Part shown: positions 20,739 to 30,252 of the stretch, one piece after another
How the letters are laid out: every line of letters begins with the position of its first letter
Position numbering within the stretch: the first letter of the stretch is position 1
Source of the DNA: Meiothermus sp.
Lineage (GTDB): Bacteria > Deinococcota > Deinococci > Deinococcales > Thermaceae
Reading direction: 5' to 3'
DNA: 64,000 nt
Assembly: GCF_025056915.1 (NCBI RefSeq)
Contig: NZ_JANWVH010000001.1
Coordinates: 1-64,000, forward strand
Program-made: the position numbers and the translations under genes
Notes under the pieces: model-generated
What the model saw: the letters and a program-made list of their open reading frames with translations, nothing else
Told to the model about the DNA's origin: nothing
Databases searched by the model: none

Positions 20739-20954
20739 ATACCAAATCTCCCTCAAAGCGGCACCTAAAGTCAGGATCGGGCCATACAACGTCGAAGCGG
20801 CAGGCGGAATTCTGAAGGCGGCATGTACCCTTGGCTGGAGCACCAACGCCTGGCTGCCGAGTGGTATCGTCCAGCTTGCCAGGGTCAGATAGCTTTGGGT
20901 TCTGGTCTTGGATTCAGGAGGCTTTATGCGTTACCTCGTTGTAGATGTTGGTAT
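20739..20954 (+). repeat. Second repeat family, copy 1 (~216 bp), abutting copy B
   Basis: ATACCAAATCTCCCTCAAAGCG...CCTTGGCTGGAGCACC...TCTTGGATTCAGGAGGCTTTATGCGTTACCTCGTTGTAGATGTTGGTAT; near copy at 33146-33364. Confidence 0.8.
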
Positions 20955-21060
20955 AAGATGCTGGTACGCCTAAAGCCCTGGAGGCTGTCTTTGGAGTTCC
21001 ACAGCACTCCCATTGGCTGGGTCGGCTGGTCGCTGTTTGGTAACCAACCAACCGACCCTG

Positions 21061-21522
21061 TTAGAACTCTTCATCCACCTCGTGCAGCCGCCGGGCCCAG
21101 AGGCTTTGGGGCTGGTGGTGCTCCCGCACAATCTGGGCGACCTGAGGGTCCAGGATCCGCATGGCCGCATACTCGGGATGATGGCGGCGAATCTGCCAGG
21201 CCCCGCGCAGCCCTTTGTCGAGGGGTTCGATGGGCACCTCGAGGCCGACAAGCCCGGTCAGAATCCGCTCCAAGGGCCGGTAGGGGCGCAGGGCCTTGCC
21301 GCTGTCGTGCAGCAGGGCTGCCCGCACCGCATAGCTTGGAGCATCGGGGTAGCGCTCCAACAGCCGCTTGGCTACCCGCACCGCGTGTTCCCGGTCCCGG
21401 ACATCCATCGCCTTGTACAGGTGGGCCTCCTCGATGCTGAGTTCGGCCAGGGCCCAGGCATCATCCGGGGTGGCCTGGGCCGGGGCAAAGGCCTTGTACA
21501 ATCGCTTGAGACGCAACCACAC
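21061..21522 (-). CDS. HD-domain phosphohydrolase-like protein
   Basis: DREHAVRVAKRLLERYPDAPSYAVRAALLHDSGKALRPYRPLER. Confidence 0.85.
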   Translation of the reverse strand: MWLRLKRLYKAFAPAQATPDDAWALAELSIEEAHLYKAMDVRDREHAVRVAKRLLERYPDAPSYAVRAALLHDSGKALRPYRPLERILTGLVGLEVPIEPLDKGLRGAWQIRRHHPEYAAMRILDPQVAQIVREHHQPQSLWARRLHEVDEEF

Positions 21523-21618
21523 CTATTTATCCTACGCATTGGGGCCTGTTCGTTTTGTCAAATCCGGCCAATTGAGGGAACCCCGCCCACTGGGGTAACG
21601 TTATGGCGGGAGGAAAGC

Positions 21619-22269
21619 ATGAACATACGCGCTCTCGTTGCAGAGTTTCTGGGCGTTTTTGCCTTGTGTTTCGTGGGAATTGGGGCTATTGCCTCTACCC
21701 AAGGCGGTGACCTGATGGCGGTGGCCCTGGCCCACGGACTGGCCATTGGCCTTTCGGTGGTGGCCCTGGGGGCCATCTCGGGGGGGCATTTCAACCCTGC
21801 GGTTACCTTTGCCATGCTCATCACCGGTCGCATGACCCCGGTGGGGGCGGTGGGCTACTGGCTCGCTCAACTGCTGGGGGGGCTGGTGGCGGCCTTCTTC
21901 ATTGGCGCTCTTTATGGCGGGAACGCTGTCGCCGAGGGAACCCCGGTGCCCGGCACCAACCACACCGCCATTCAGGCCCTTATGATGGAGGTTTTCCTGA
22001 CCTTTTTCCTGGTCTCGGTGATTTTTGGCTCGGCGGTGTTCAACAACTTTCGTTTTGCGGGTCTGGTCATTGGCCTGGCCGTGACCATGGACATCCTGGC
22101 CGGTGGGGCCATCTCTGGAGCGGCCATGAACCCTGCCCGGGCACTCGGCCCGGCCATCGTAGGGGGCGAGTGGAACGCCCACTGGGTTTACTGGGTAGGC
22201 CCGGTGGTGGGGGCCGGGTTGGCGGCCCTGCTCTACGACTTTTTGTACAGCAAGAAGGCCGAAAGCTGA
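21619..22269 (+). CDS. MIP family aquaporin/glycerol facilitator
   Basis: Both NPA boxes: GGHFNPAVTFA and GAAMNPARALGPA; six hydrophobic segments; ATG at 21619 with AGGA upstream. Confidence 0.95.
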   Translation: MNIRALVAEFLGVFALCFVGIGAIASTQGGDLMAVALAHGLAIGLSVVALGAISGGHFNPAVTFAMLITGRMTPVGAVGYWLAQLLGGLVAAFFIGALYGGNAVAEGTPVPGTNHTAIQALMMEVFLTFFLVSVIFGSAVFNNFRFAGLVIGLAVTMDILAGGAISGAAMNPARALGPAIVGGEWNAHWVYWVGPVVGAGLAALLYDFLYSKKAES

Positions 22270-22297
22270 GGCCCTGAGGTGGGCCCACTGCCAGCAG

Positions 22298-22963
22298 TCA
22301 AGGGCGGTTGGCAAGGCTTTTTGCCCGCTCGAGGATTGCATCGAACATGGCCGCAGTGAGTTTGCCGGTCTGGGTGTTCTGGCGGCTGACGTGGTATGAA
22401 CTCAGCAAGACCTGCCTACCCACACGGTACAGGCTGCCGTGCGCAAAGGGATGGGCTGAGCGGCGCAGGCCGAGGTAATCCAAAAGGGCCTGGTGCGCAA
22501 TCTGACCCAGGGCCAGCAAGACCTTGAGGTTTTTCAGCAGGGCCAGTTCCTGCTGGGTCCAGGTGGCGCAGGTTTTCAGCTCGAGCGGGCTTGGTCTGTT
22601 TTCTGGCGGTGCGCAGCGCACGGCAGCCGTGATGTAAACGTCGTGCAGAACCAGGCCATCCTTTGGGTGGCTCGAGGTGGGTCGGCTGGCGAGTCCGGCG
22701 CGGTAGAGGGCCGGATATAGAAAGTCGCCCGAGGCATCGCCGGTAAAAGGTCGCCCGGTGCGGTTGGAGCCGTGGGCACCGGGGGCCAGCCCAAAAACCA
22801 GGATGCGGGCCTCGGGGTCGCCAAACCCCGGCACAGGCCGGGCCCAGTACTCCTGGTGGCGATAGGCGGCGCGTTTTTCCCGTCCTACCTGCTCGCGCCA
22901 GGCCACCAGCCGGGGGCAGGCCCGGCAGGCGGCCATCTGGGTGTGGAGGGCCTCGAGGCTCAT
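22298..22963 (-). CDS. Family 5 uracil-DNA glycosylase (UDGb-type)
   Basis: ILVFGLAPGAHGSNRTGRPFTGDASGDFLYPALYRAG; CRACPRL...; SYHVSRQNTQTGKLT. Confidence 0.9.
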   Translation of the reverse strand: MSLEALHTQMAACRACPRLVAWREQVGREKRAAYRHQEYWARPVPGFGDPEARILVFGLAPGAHGSNRTGRPFTGDASGDFLYPALYRAGLASRPTSSHPKDGLVLHDVYITAAVRCAPPENRPSPLELKTCATWTQQELALLKNLKVLLALGQIAHQALLDYLGLRRSAHPFAHGSLYRVGRQVLLSSYHVSRQNTQTGKLTAAMFDAILERAKSLANRP

Positions 22964-23193
22964 GCTACCCCCATTAGACCATCCCTTCCCTCGCACGGCC
23001 AGAGCGCCGGGTTTTTTTGCATTCGGCTTCCCCTTTTGGGGGGCGATACAAAAACCTGCCTGCATACCCATTTTGCTTTTCTGTACCCGGTACAGACCCG
23101 CCCGAAGGGGATTTTTGCCTTACGTTCTCACCTGTCCGCGCCGTACAATCAGGCGTCTCGTCTTTAGCCGAGCATTTTTGGAGGTTCGTTCCT

Positions 23194-24669
23194 GTGCAAA
23201 GCGTTTCTAGTTTAGCCCTACCGCGCATAATCCAGGGGGGGATGGGCGTCTCTGTTTCCAACTGGCGCCTGGCCCGCACCGTTTCGATGCTGGGACAACT
23301 TGGGGTTGTCTCGGGTACAGCCATGGACACCGTGATGGTGCGGCGCTTGCAGGATGGCGACCCCGGGGGTCTGGTGCGCCGGGCGCTGGCCGCATTCCCT
23401 TTCCAGCAGTGGGTGGAGCCTGTCTTGAACAGGTATTTCCGGCCCGAAGGCCGCCAGGGGGCGCCTTACAAACGCATCCCCCTGCCGAGTCGCCTGGGTG
23501 ACACCGCATCGCAAATACTGCACGTGCTGGGAGGCTATGTAGAGGTGTTCCTGGCCAAGGAGGGCCATTCGGGCCTGGTCGGGATTAACCTGCTGACCAA
23601 ACTGCAAATCCCAACCCTGGGCACGCTCTACGGGGCCATGCTGGCCGGGGTGGATTATGTGCTGATGGGCGCGGGCATTCCCCGCGAGATTCCGGAGGCC
23701 CTGGACAAACTGGCCGCTGGAAAGACGGCCTCGCTCAAGCTGGACGTGACGGGCTGGACCTCTTCCGAAGCGCCGCGCTTGCAGTTCAACCCGCTGGAAA
23801 TCGCCGGTCAGGCCCAGACCCTGAAGCGCCCCAACTTCTTGCCGATTATTGCTTCCAACTCCCTGGCCACCCTGCTGGCCCGCAAGGTGACGGGCACCAT
23901 CCAGGGTTTCGTGATTGAAGGGCCCACGGCGGGTGGCCACAATGCCCCACCCCGCGGCGCGCCGGTCTTCGACGAGCGGGGGCAGCCGGTGTACGGTGAG
24001 CGGGATGTGGTGGACCTCGAGCAGATCAAAGCCCTGGGCCTGCCCTTTTGGCTGGCTGGCGGCACCGGTTCGCCCGAAGCCCTCGAGCAGGCCCTGGACC
24101 AGGGCGCAGCCGGTATCCAGGTGGGCACGCTTTTTGCCTACAGCCAGGAGTCGGGCTTTGAGGCGGGCCTCAAAGAGCGGGTGCTGGAGCAGGCGGCCAG
24201 GGGTGAGGTCAGGGTTTTTACCGACCCTAAAGCCTCGCCCACCGGTTTCCCTTTCAAGGTCGCGGAGATAGAGGGCACCCTGTCGCAACCGGAGGTCTAC
24301 CGCCGCCGCACCCGAGTCTGTGACCTCGGCTATCTGCGCGAGGCCTATCAGACGCCGGAAGGAAAAATCGGCTTTCGCTGTGCATCTGAGCCCGTTGACC
24401 AGTATCTGGCCAAAGGGGGCGACCCCGCCAACACCGAAGGGCGCAAATGCCTGTGCAATGCGCTGCTGGCGGCGGTGGGGCAGGGCCAGGTGCAGAAAAA
24501 TGGCGACCTCGAGCTGCCCCTCGTGACCAGCGGGGATGACCTCGAGCGCATAGGTCGCTTTGTCAGGCATTTCGGCAAGCGGTACAGCGCCCGGGATGTG
24601 GTGGCTTATCTGCTTGGCAAGCGGCCCATCTCCGAGGCAAACACCCAGCCGTTGGCAGCGGGTGGATGA
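23194..24669 (+). CDS. Nitronate monooxygenase-like flavoprotein
   Basis: RIIQGGMGVSVSNWRLARTVSMLGQLGVVSGTAMD, FVIEGPTAGGHNAPPRG, LPFWLAGGTGSPEAL; GTG at 23194 preceded by GGAGG. Confidence 0.88.
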   Translation: MQSVSSLALPRIIQGGMGVSVSNWRLARTVSMLGQLGVVSGTAMDTVMVRRLQDGDPGGLVRRALAAFPFQQWVEPVLNRYFRPEGRQGAPYKRIPLPSRLGDTASQILHVLGGYVEVFLAKEGHSGLVGINLLTKLQIPTLGTLYGAMLAGVDYVLMGAGIPREIPEALDKLAAGKTASLKLDVTGWTSSEAPRLQFNPLEIAGQAQTLKRPNFLPIIASNSLATLLARKVTGTIQGFVIEGPTAGGHNAPPRGAPVFDERGQPVYGERDVVDLEQIKALGLPFWLAGGTGSPEALEQALDQGAAGIQVGTLFAYSQESGFEAGLKERVLEQAARGEVRVFTDPKASPTGFPFKVAEIEGTLSQPEVYRRRTRVCDLGYLREAYQTPEGKIGFRCASEPVDQYLAKGGDPANTEGRKCLCNALLAAVGQGQVQKNGDLELPLVTSGDDLERIGRFVRHFGKRYSARDVVAYLLGKRPISEANTQPLAAGG

Positions 24670-24678
24670 TTCCGGGGC

Positions 24679-24841
24679 TAGAGGGCTCTTCACATAGAGC
24701 CATTCGACGATAAGAAAGCTTTGTCCTGGACAGAACAGTGGCCGCCTGGAAACTCGAAAACATGCGTCTCGGCCCAGACCCAACGCAGACACTTGTCCCT
24801 TCTCGTTTTCGTGGGCGGCCACGTCTGTGAAGAGCGCGATA
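24679..24841 (-). repeat. MITE-like palindromic element, copy C (163 bp, inverted orientation)
   Basis: TAGAGGGCTCTTCACATAGAGCCATTCGA...GCGGCCACGTCTGTGAAGAGCGCGATA. Confidence 0.85.
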
Positions 24842-24854
24842 GTCCTTCAGGTAT

Positions 24855-25148
24855 TCAGGCTTTGGTCGTATCCAGGGCTTCTGGAATGACCCCGTAGGTC
24901 TCCTCGTAGCGCTGGATGTTCTCGGCCAGGCTGCGCAGGAGGGCTTTGGCGTGCTGCGGGCTGGTGATAACCCGGCTGGTGACTACGGCAACGACCTGGT
25001 TGGGCTGGCTGCCGGGTTGCATCAGAGCAAAGTCGAGGTAGAACTCGTTTTTCTGGTGCGAGAAGATGGCAAAATTGGCGTACTTGCCAAGAGCGGTTTC
25101 GCGGTCGATGTCTACACGTAGTTCGGGTACTTGTGAAACTTCACTCAC
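24855..25148 (-). CDS. DUF3467-like protein
   Basis: LGKYANFAIFSHQKNEFYLDFALMQPGSQPNQVVAVVTSRVITSPQHAKALLRSLAENIQRYEETYG. Confidence 0.75.
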   Translation of the reverse strand: MSEVSQVPELRVDIDRETALGKYANFAIFSHQKNEFYLDFALMQPGSQPNQVVAVVTSRVITSPQHAKALLRSLAENIQRYEETYGVIPEALDTTKA

Positions 25149-25498
25149 GATAAAGCCTCCTGGAGGCGTGGGACACTCTTTTTGAGCTGGAAGCGCACCC
25201 GGCCCAGGCTTTGCATGGAATCCATCAGCACCACCAGTAAATACCCAGCCTCGAGCGGAACCAGCAGCACCGGCCCCTCGGGGTACTCTACCATGACCTC
25301 TTCAACCTCGCCGCGGTTCAGTTCCTGGGACAAAGCCCGTGCAGAAGCCAGGGCAGTGGAGGCCGCGCCGCCCAGGAAATCCACGTCGGGGGCCTCCTCG
25401 GTGCGCAGACTCTCCACCACAAAACCATCCTCGGCGACCAGCGCCGAGGCCAGTACGCCTTTGGTGACCTGCAACTCGCCAAGCACTTCTTGAACCAT
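25145..25498 (-). CDS. Roadblock/LC7 domain protein
   Basis: LGELQVTKGVLASALVAEDGFVVESLRTEE...GPVLLVPLEAGYLLVVLMDSMQSLGRVRFQLKK. Confidence 0.8.
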   Translation of the reverse strand: MVQEVLGELQVTKGVLASALVAEDGFVVESLRTEEAPDVDFLGGAASTALASARALSQELNRGEVEEVMVEYPEGPVLLVPLEAGYLLVVLMDSMQSLGRVRFQLKKSVPRLQEALS

Positions 25499-25508
25499 AG
25501 ATTGACTC

Positions 25509-25835
25509 CTAGATGGACTGCGCCAGACGCAAAGCCAGGCGCGAAAGCTCGTTGCCGATGCTTTTGCGATCGGCGCCCTTCTCAACCACGGCTCCCAGAA
25601 AATAGCCGCCAAAAGCCACCACCAGCACCTCTCGGTGTTCGGTCGCAAGGGTGAAGCGCCGCAGGTCTCCGCCCAGGCTTCGGGTCAGGGTGCGGCTGGC
25701 CCTGGCGAGGGTGGCCAGCTCGGCAGCCAGCAGCTCCGGCTCCGGCGTTTGCTTGCCAACGCTCTCGATGACCAGCCCGTCCTGGCTGGTCAGGATGGCC
25801 TGGCGGACTCCCAGAGATACCAGGGTCTCGAGCAT
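25509..25835 (-). CDS. Roadblock/LC7 domain protein
   Basis: MLETLVSLGVRQAILTSQDGLVIESVG...HREVLVVAFGGYFLGAVVEKGADRKSIGNEL. Confidence 0.75.
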   Translation of the reverse strand: MLETLVSLGVRQAILTSQDGLVIESVGKQTPEPELLAAELATLARASRTLTRSLGGDLRRFTLATEHREVLVVAFGGYFLGAVVEKGADRKSIGNELSRLALRLAQSI

Positions 25836-25948
25836 CTTCACGCGCTCTCCCCCCAATCGTCCCAATCCATACGGGTTTTAGCCTAGCATAGCCCCTGCCT
25901 GGGTTTGGCCCAATTGCACCACCAAGCGTTACGTGGTCTTAGACGGCT

Positions 25949-26053
25949 TATCGCGCCCTTTCCAGGCGTAGCCGCCCGGATGGGCAGCCCCTGTTCTGTC
26001 CAGGACAAAGCTTGCTCGAGGTTGAATAGACCCAACAGGTAAAGAGCGCTCTA
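25949..26053 (+). repeat. MITE-like palindromic element, copy D; its end overlaps the recR stop codon
   Basis: TATCGCGCCCTTTCCAGGCGTAGCCGCC...TGTTCTGTCCAGGACAAAGCTTG...AAGAGCGCTCTA. Confidence 0.75.
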
Positions 26054-26638
26054 CTGATAGCCCCGCCGATTCTCCAGCGCCCGGGCCAGGGTTACCTCGT
26101 CGGCGTACTCGAGGCTCCCGCCCACCGGCAGGCCATAGGCCAGCCGGGTCGAGCGGATGTGCCGCTGGTTCAGTCGTTCGGCCAGATAGCCCGCGGTGGC
26201 CTCGCCCTCCACGGTCATGCCGGTGGCCAGAATGACCTCAGCAACGCCCTCCAGGCGGGCAAAAAGCTTTTCCAGGTTGAGCTGCTCCGGCCCAATCCCC
26301 TCCAGGGGGTTGAGGGCGCCGCCCAGCACGTGATAGAGGCCGTTGTACTCGCCGCTGCGCTCGATGGCCATCAGGTCGGAGATGGTCTCGACCACGCAGA
26401 TGGTCGTTTTGTCGCGCTCGGGGTCGGCGCAGATGGGGCACAGCGCGTCTTCGGCCAGGTTGCCGCACGCCGGGCAGGGATGCAGGGCCCGGGCGGCCTC
26501 CAGGCTGCCCAGCAAATCTCCGGCGGTATCGGGGTTTTGAACCAGAAATAGCCCCAGCTTCTGGGCGCTTTTGGGGCCGACCCCCGGCAGACCGGCCAGG
26601 GCGCGGACAAGTTTTAGGAGCCGCTCAGGGTAGCGCAT
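26051..26638 (-). CDS. recR: Recombination protein RecR
   Basis: MRYPERLLKLVRALAGLPGVGPKSAQKLGLFL, CPACGNLAEDALCPIC, LATGMTVEGEATAGYLAERL. Confidence 0.95.
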   Translation of the reverse strand: MRYPERLLKLVRALAGLPGVGPKSAQKLGLFLVQNPDTAGDLLGSLEAARALHPCPACGNLAEDALCPICADPERDKTTICVVETISDLMAIERSGEYNGLYHVLGGALNPLEGIGPEQLNLEKLFARLEGVAEVILATGMTVEGEATAGYLAERLNQRHIRSTRLAYGLPVGGSLEYADEVTLARALENRRGYQ

Positions 26639-26689
26639 GGGTGGCCCGATGCTGAAGGCCAAAAGCACCAGAGGGCTTCTGGCTCTGCC

Positions 26690-27004
26690 CTAGAACATGC
26701 CCCCCAGCATGTTGCCGATGCCGCCGAGTTCGCGGCTCATCTCTTTTTCTGAGAGGTCGTGGGCCTTTTTTTGGGCATCCTGGATGGCGACCAGGAGCAG
26801 GTCTTCGAGGGCCTCGAGGTCGTCCTTGTCCACGGCTTCGGGTTTGAGCTTGACACCCTGGATCTGCCCGTGGCCGTTGGCCGTAACCTCTATTAAGCCG
26901 CCTCCTGCGCTCCCGACCACCAACATCTGGCCCAGCCTTTCTTGTACTTCAGCCGCTTTTCTCTGGGCCTTCTGGGCCTCCTTCATGATTTTCTGGATGT
27001 TCAT
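26690..27004 (-). CDS. YbaB/EbfC family nucleoid-associated protein
   Basis: MNIQKIMKEAQKAQRKAAEVQERLGQMLVVGSAGGGLIEVTANGHGQIQGVKLKPEAV. Confidence 0.94.
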   Translation of the reverse strand: MNIQKIMKEAQKAQRKAAEVQERLGQMLVVGSAGGGLIEVTANGHGQIQGVKLKPEAVDKDDLEALEDLLLVAIQDAQKKAHDLSEKEMSRELGGIGNMLGGMF

Positions 27005-27058
27005 CTATGCCTCCAGCACAACGCCATCCATTATGGCATCAAGCGGCGCCCCGTACCA

Positions 27059-28273
27059 TTACCCCGGTCTGGCTTCGGCGGGCAAGCGTGGGATGCCACC
27101 CCATAAAAACACCGTGAAGGCCGCCAAAAACACTGCAACGCCGGAAAAGTACAAGACCGTCAGCACCCCCAGGCGCGGCTCCAGAACCCCGGCCAGAAAG
27201 GTGCCGACCAGAACCGCACTCTGCATGGTAGCGCCGAAAGCGGCCATAATCCGGCCCCGCAGCTCGGCGGGCGCAGCCAGTTGAATGATGGAGCGGGCCG
27301 GAACGATAAACATGGTGTTCAGAATGCCCAGGGCAACCATGGCGACCCCGGCCCAGACCGGGACAGGAAAAAGGCCGGTGGAGGCCAGAAAAAGCCCCCA
27401 AGCCCCAAGCCCCAGCAAAAACACCGTCTCGCGGGATAGGCGCTTAATCAGGGGCATGGTCACGAACAAGCCCACGATGGCCCCTCCGGCCATCAGGCCC
27501 TCCAGCACCCCAAAGCCCTGAACCCCAATTTTGAGCGCGCCCACCGCATACACAATCCCCAAAGCGCCCTCCACCGAGCCGAAAGCAGCAGCCAGGGCCA
27601 GGGTGCCAATGGTTCGGCGAAGGGTGGGGTTTTGCCAGAGCGGGCGAAGGCCCTCTGCCACGGCAGCAAAGTAATTGCCTTTGCCTGCCTTGCCCGGCAG
27701 GGGGGGTAAAAGGGTTAGCAGGCCAGCTGCCACCAGGTATGAAGCGGCATCAATCCAGAAAGCGGGCGCAGGGCCCACATTCGCGACCAGAACGCCCGCG
27801 AGGGCTACAAAGGTCACGTCTGCAAAACGATTGGCAAAGTTCATCAGCCCGTTGGCTTCGTCCAGCGCCCTCTCGGGTACGACATCCGGGATGGCGCTGT
27901 TGCTGGCCGAGTAATAGACCGACTCAAAAGCCGACATCAGAAATGCAATGACCATCAGGAGGGGCATCGAGCCAATGGCAAAAAGCGGGATGCAGGCGAC
28001 CAGGAGGGCCCGGGCCAGGTCGGAGAAAACCATCAGGATGCGCCGGTCATAGCGGTCGGCCAGGGGCCCGAGCAGCGGCCCAAGCGCCGCGCTGGCCAGA
28101 AACTGGGCCCCCAAAATCAGGGAGACCCAGACCGCATTTTGCGACTCCTGGTAGGCCACAAAGAGCAGCGCGACGCGGTGGATTTTGCTGCCAACCAGCG
28201 ATATGAGGGTGGATAGGAATAGCCAGCGAAATCCGGGAAGCCACAATGCTTTCCACATAGGTGCAGTCATCAT
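27059..28273 (-). CDS. MFS transporter
   Basis: ~12 hydrophobic segments; GPLADRYDRRILMVFSDLARAL motif. Confidence 0.88.
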   Translation of the reverse strand: MMTAPMWKALWLPGFRWLFLSTLISLVGSKIHRVALLFVAYQESQNAVWVSLILGAQFLASAALGPLLGPLADRYDRRILMVFSDLARALLVACIPLFAIGSMPLLMVIAFLMSAFESVYYSASNSAIPDVVPERALDEANGLMNFANRFADVTFVALAGVLVANVGPAPAFWIDAASYLVAAGLLTLLPPLPGKAGKGNYFAAVAEGLRPLWQNPTLRRTIGTLALAAAFGSVEGALGIVYAVGALKIGVQGFGVLEGLMAGGAIVGLFVTMPLIKRLSRETVFLLGLGAWGLFLASTGLFPVPVWAGVAMVALGILNTMFIVPARSIIQLAAPAELRGRIMAAFGATMQSAVLVGTFLAGVLEPRLGVLTVLYFSGVAVFLAAFTVFLWGGIPRLPAEARPG

Positions 28274-28430
28274 AAACTGTCAAGCATACATCGTAAACAT
28301 AAACCAAGTTCACTCTTTGATGGAAAGCTGACCATTCATAGGGCTGCTTAGGCACACAGGGTGGCCCCACCCTCGCAACGCTTTGCAGGATGCCATCCCG
28401 GCAGAACACCGCCTTTTTTCAAAGCCGTCC

Positions 28431-30230
28431 TCAGGGAACGGCGTGGTTCTGGGGCTGGATGCTAACCAGGCTGTGGGCGACCCGCGCGCCTTCCCGCGCC
28501 AGCACCAATCCGCCTTCGGGCAGCATCCAGATCATTAAGTCGAGCAGTTTGCGGGGCACCAGCCCGGTTGAAGAGACGTAGATGGCATCGTCCTGGTAGC
28601 GCAGTGAAAGCACTGCGCTGCCCTCCTTGATGGTGCTGGGGCTGTCCCCCACGGTTGTGGAGCTGACGTTCTCGCCCAGGGTATCGCGGGAGGGCGGGCT
28701 GAACCCCAGCCACTCGGAGAGCTCGAGCTGCAAAACCTGGGCATAGCTTTCGAGCTCGAGGGCCCGGGCCACTTCGGCCAGATACGCAATCCAGTTCGAG
28801 TGCTTTTCGATGCGGCCCTTGACTACCTCGAGGCCCTTGCGGGCAAAGTCCTGGAGGTTGTCTATGGGCGCTTCGCCATATTTACTGGCCGTTTCGGGGC
28901 TGAACAGCCCGTAGTTGACCTCGCCCTTGAACCGGGCCGAAAGCGCCCGCAGCAGGCGCAGGTAGGCATAGTGGTTTTCCGGCCACATCAGGAAGGCCAG
29001 GACCCGACCCTCGGCCAGGAGATTGGAAAGGGTGGCTGCCTCGCGGGGCTCGATGCGCAGGTGCAGGTAGTCCTGGTAGCGGATCACGTGCAGCTCTGCA
29101 TCCGGCAGGGTCAGGCTGAAGGCCGCATCTTCTTCAATCATGCGCTCCTGCCCGTCCACGCTCAGACCAAAGAGCTTACCGGCCTGCGAGATGCCAATTT
29201 CGTGGTTCCAGAAGTAGAAGCGCTGCGGCATCAGGCGCAAGTTGAGGGCTTTGGCATCGGGGGGAACGCTCTGAAGCCCAAACTCCGGGCTCTGGCTGCC
29301 CAGGATTTTGGGTGGAATTTGGGGCCAGCTGGCCTCGCCCCGGGGGCTGGGCAGGTAGCGGGTCAGCAGGGTGGTCAGGCGCTCGATGGCTGCCGAAAAG
29401 CGACCCCGGTCTTCTTCCATGACCAAAGACATGCGGCGCTCCTCCGCCGCTGCGGCGTGCAGCCGCTCTTCTAAAGCTCGAATTTCGCCGATGCTCAGCT
29501 TCTGGCGGTGGGCCTCCTCCAGCGCCCGCCGCAGGGTTTCTGAGCTGGGCCCGCGGATACTGGTGCGCAGCGAGCCCTCGCTCTCCAGCACCCGCCGGGC
29601 AAAGCGCCGGAGGTACGGCACGGTTTCTTCGGGGGGGAGCTTGAGCTTGCCGGAGAGCGCAAAGGCCTCGCGGAAAAGTTCCAGCAGCATGTTTTTGGCA
29701 ATTTGGATGTCTTCGAGGTGCACCCGGGGGTCCGAGACGCTGGGGATGGGATGGGAAAGGGTAAAGCGCGACAGGTTGTAGTCCTGGGCAAACTGGGGGC
29801 TTCTGGAGTAGGCCTCGAGGTTTTGCAGGATGGCATAGGTCATGCGCAGCTCGTCGCGCTTGCCGTGATTGAAGGTCTTGGCGGTGCGCAGAAGTTCGCG
29901 CTCGAGCCGGCTCCAGTACACGGCCTCGGCCAGCTTTTCCAGGGCCTCTTGCTCGGGGCTGAGTTGGGCCGCCTCCTCTTCGATCAGAATCATGCCCAGG
30001 TCGGGGGCGCTGCCCTCGTCCACGGTGGTCTTGTAGCCGGGTCGGTGGGCCTTGAAGCGCGCATCAATATCCCGAAACTTTTTGGCCAGGGGGCCCGGCA
30101 GGTTGGACTGAATTAAGGTCTGGCGCAGACGGGTCAGGCCCGCCATTCCCCCCTTGGGTTCGGTGCCAGCAACAAGGTCGTCAACCTTGTATTCATATAG
30201 CTCGAGTAATTCAACCAAGCCCGCCTTCAT
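28431..30230 (-). CDS. Conserved hypothetical protein, 599 aa
   Basis: Long single ORF, divergent from the PP2C gene; no domain recognised by eye. Confidence 0.8.
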   Translation of the reverse strand: MKAGLVELLELYEYKVDDLVAGTEPKGGMAGLTRLRQTLIQSNLPGPLAKKFRDIDARFKAHRPGYKTTVDEGSAPDLGMILIEEEAAQLSPEQEALEKLAEAVYWSRLERELLRTAKTFNHGKRDELRMTYAILQNLEAYSRSPQFAQDYNLSRFTLSHPIPSVSDPRVHLEDIQIAKNMLLELFREAFALSGKLKLPPEETVPYLRRFARRVLESEGSLRTSIRGPSSETLRRALEEAHRQKLSIGEIRALEERLHAAAAEERRMSLVMEEDRGRFSAAIERLTTLLTRYLPSPRGEASWPQIPPKILGSQSPEFGLQSVPPDAKALNLRLMPQRFYFWNHEIGISQAGKLFGLSVDGQERMIEEDAAFSLTLPDAELHVIRYQDYLHLRIEPREAATLSNLLAEGRVLAFLMWPENHYAYLRLLRALSARFKGEVNYGLFSPETASKYGEAPIDNLQDFARKGLEVVKGRIEKHSNWIAYLAEVARALELESYAQVLQLELSEWLGFSPPSRDTLGENVSSTTVGDSPSTIKEGSAVLSLRYQDDAIYVSSTGLVPRKLLDLMIWMLPEGGLVLAREGARVAHSLVSIQPQNHAVP

Positions 30231-30252
30231 TCAAACGGTATTATAAGGTGTC

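Noticed and set aside
20823-21440. Plus-strand ORF (205 aa) across the second repeat and the HD-domain gene
   Set aside because: Starts in repeat DNA and continues antisense to the HD protein; the repeat's two copies do not preserve a common reading frame by eye.
23218-24822. 534-aa minus-strand ORF opposite the nitronate monooxygenase
   Set aside because: Antisense shadow ORF; it also runs through the palindromic repeat at 24679-24841.
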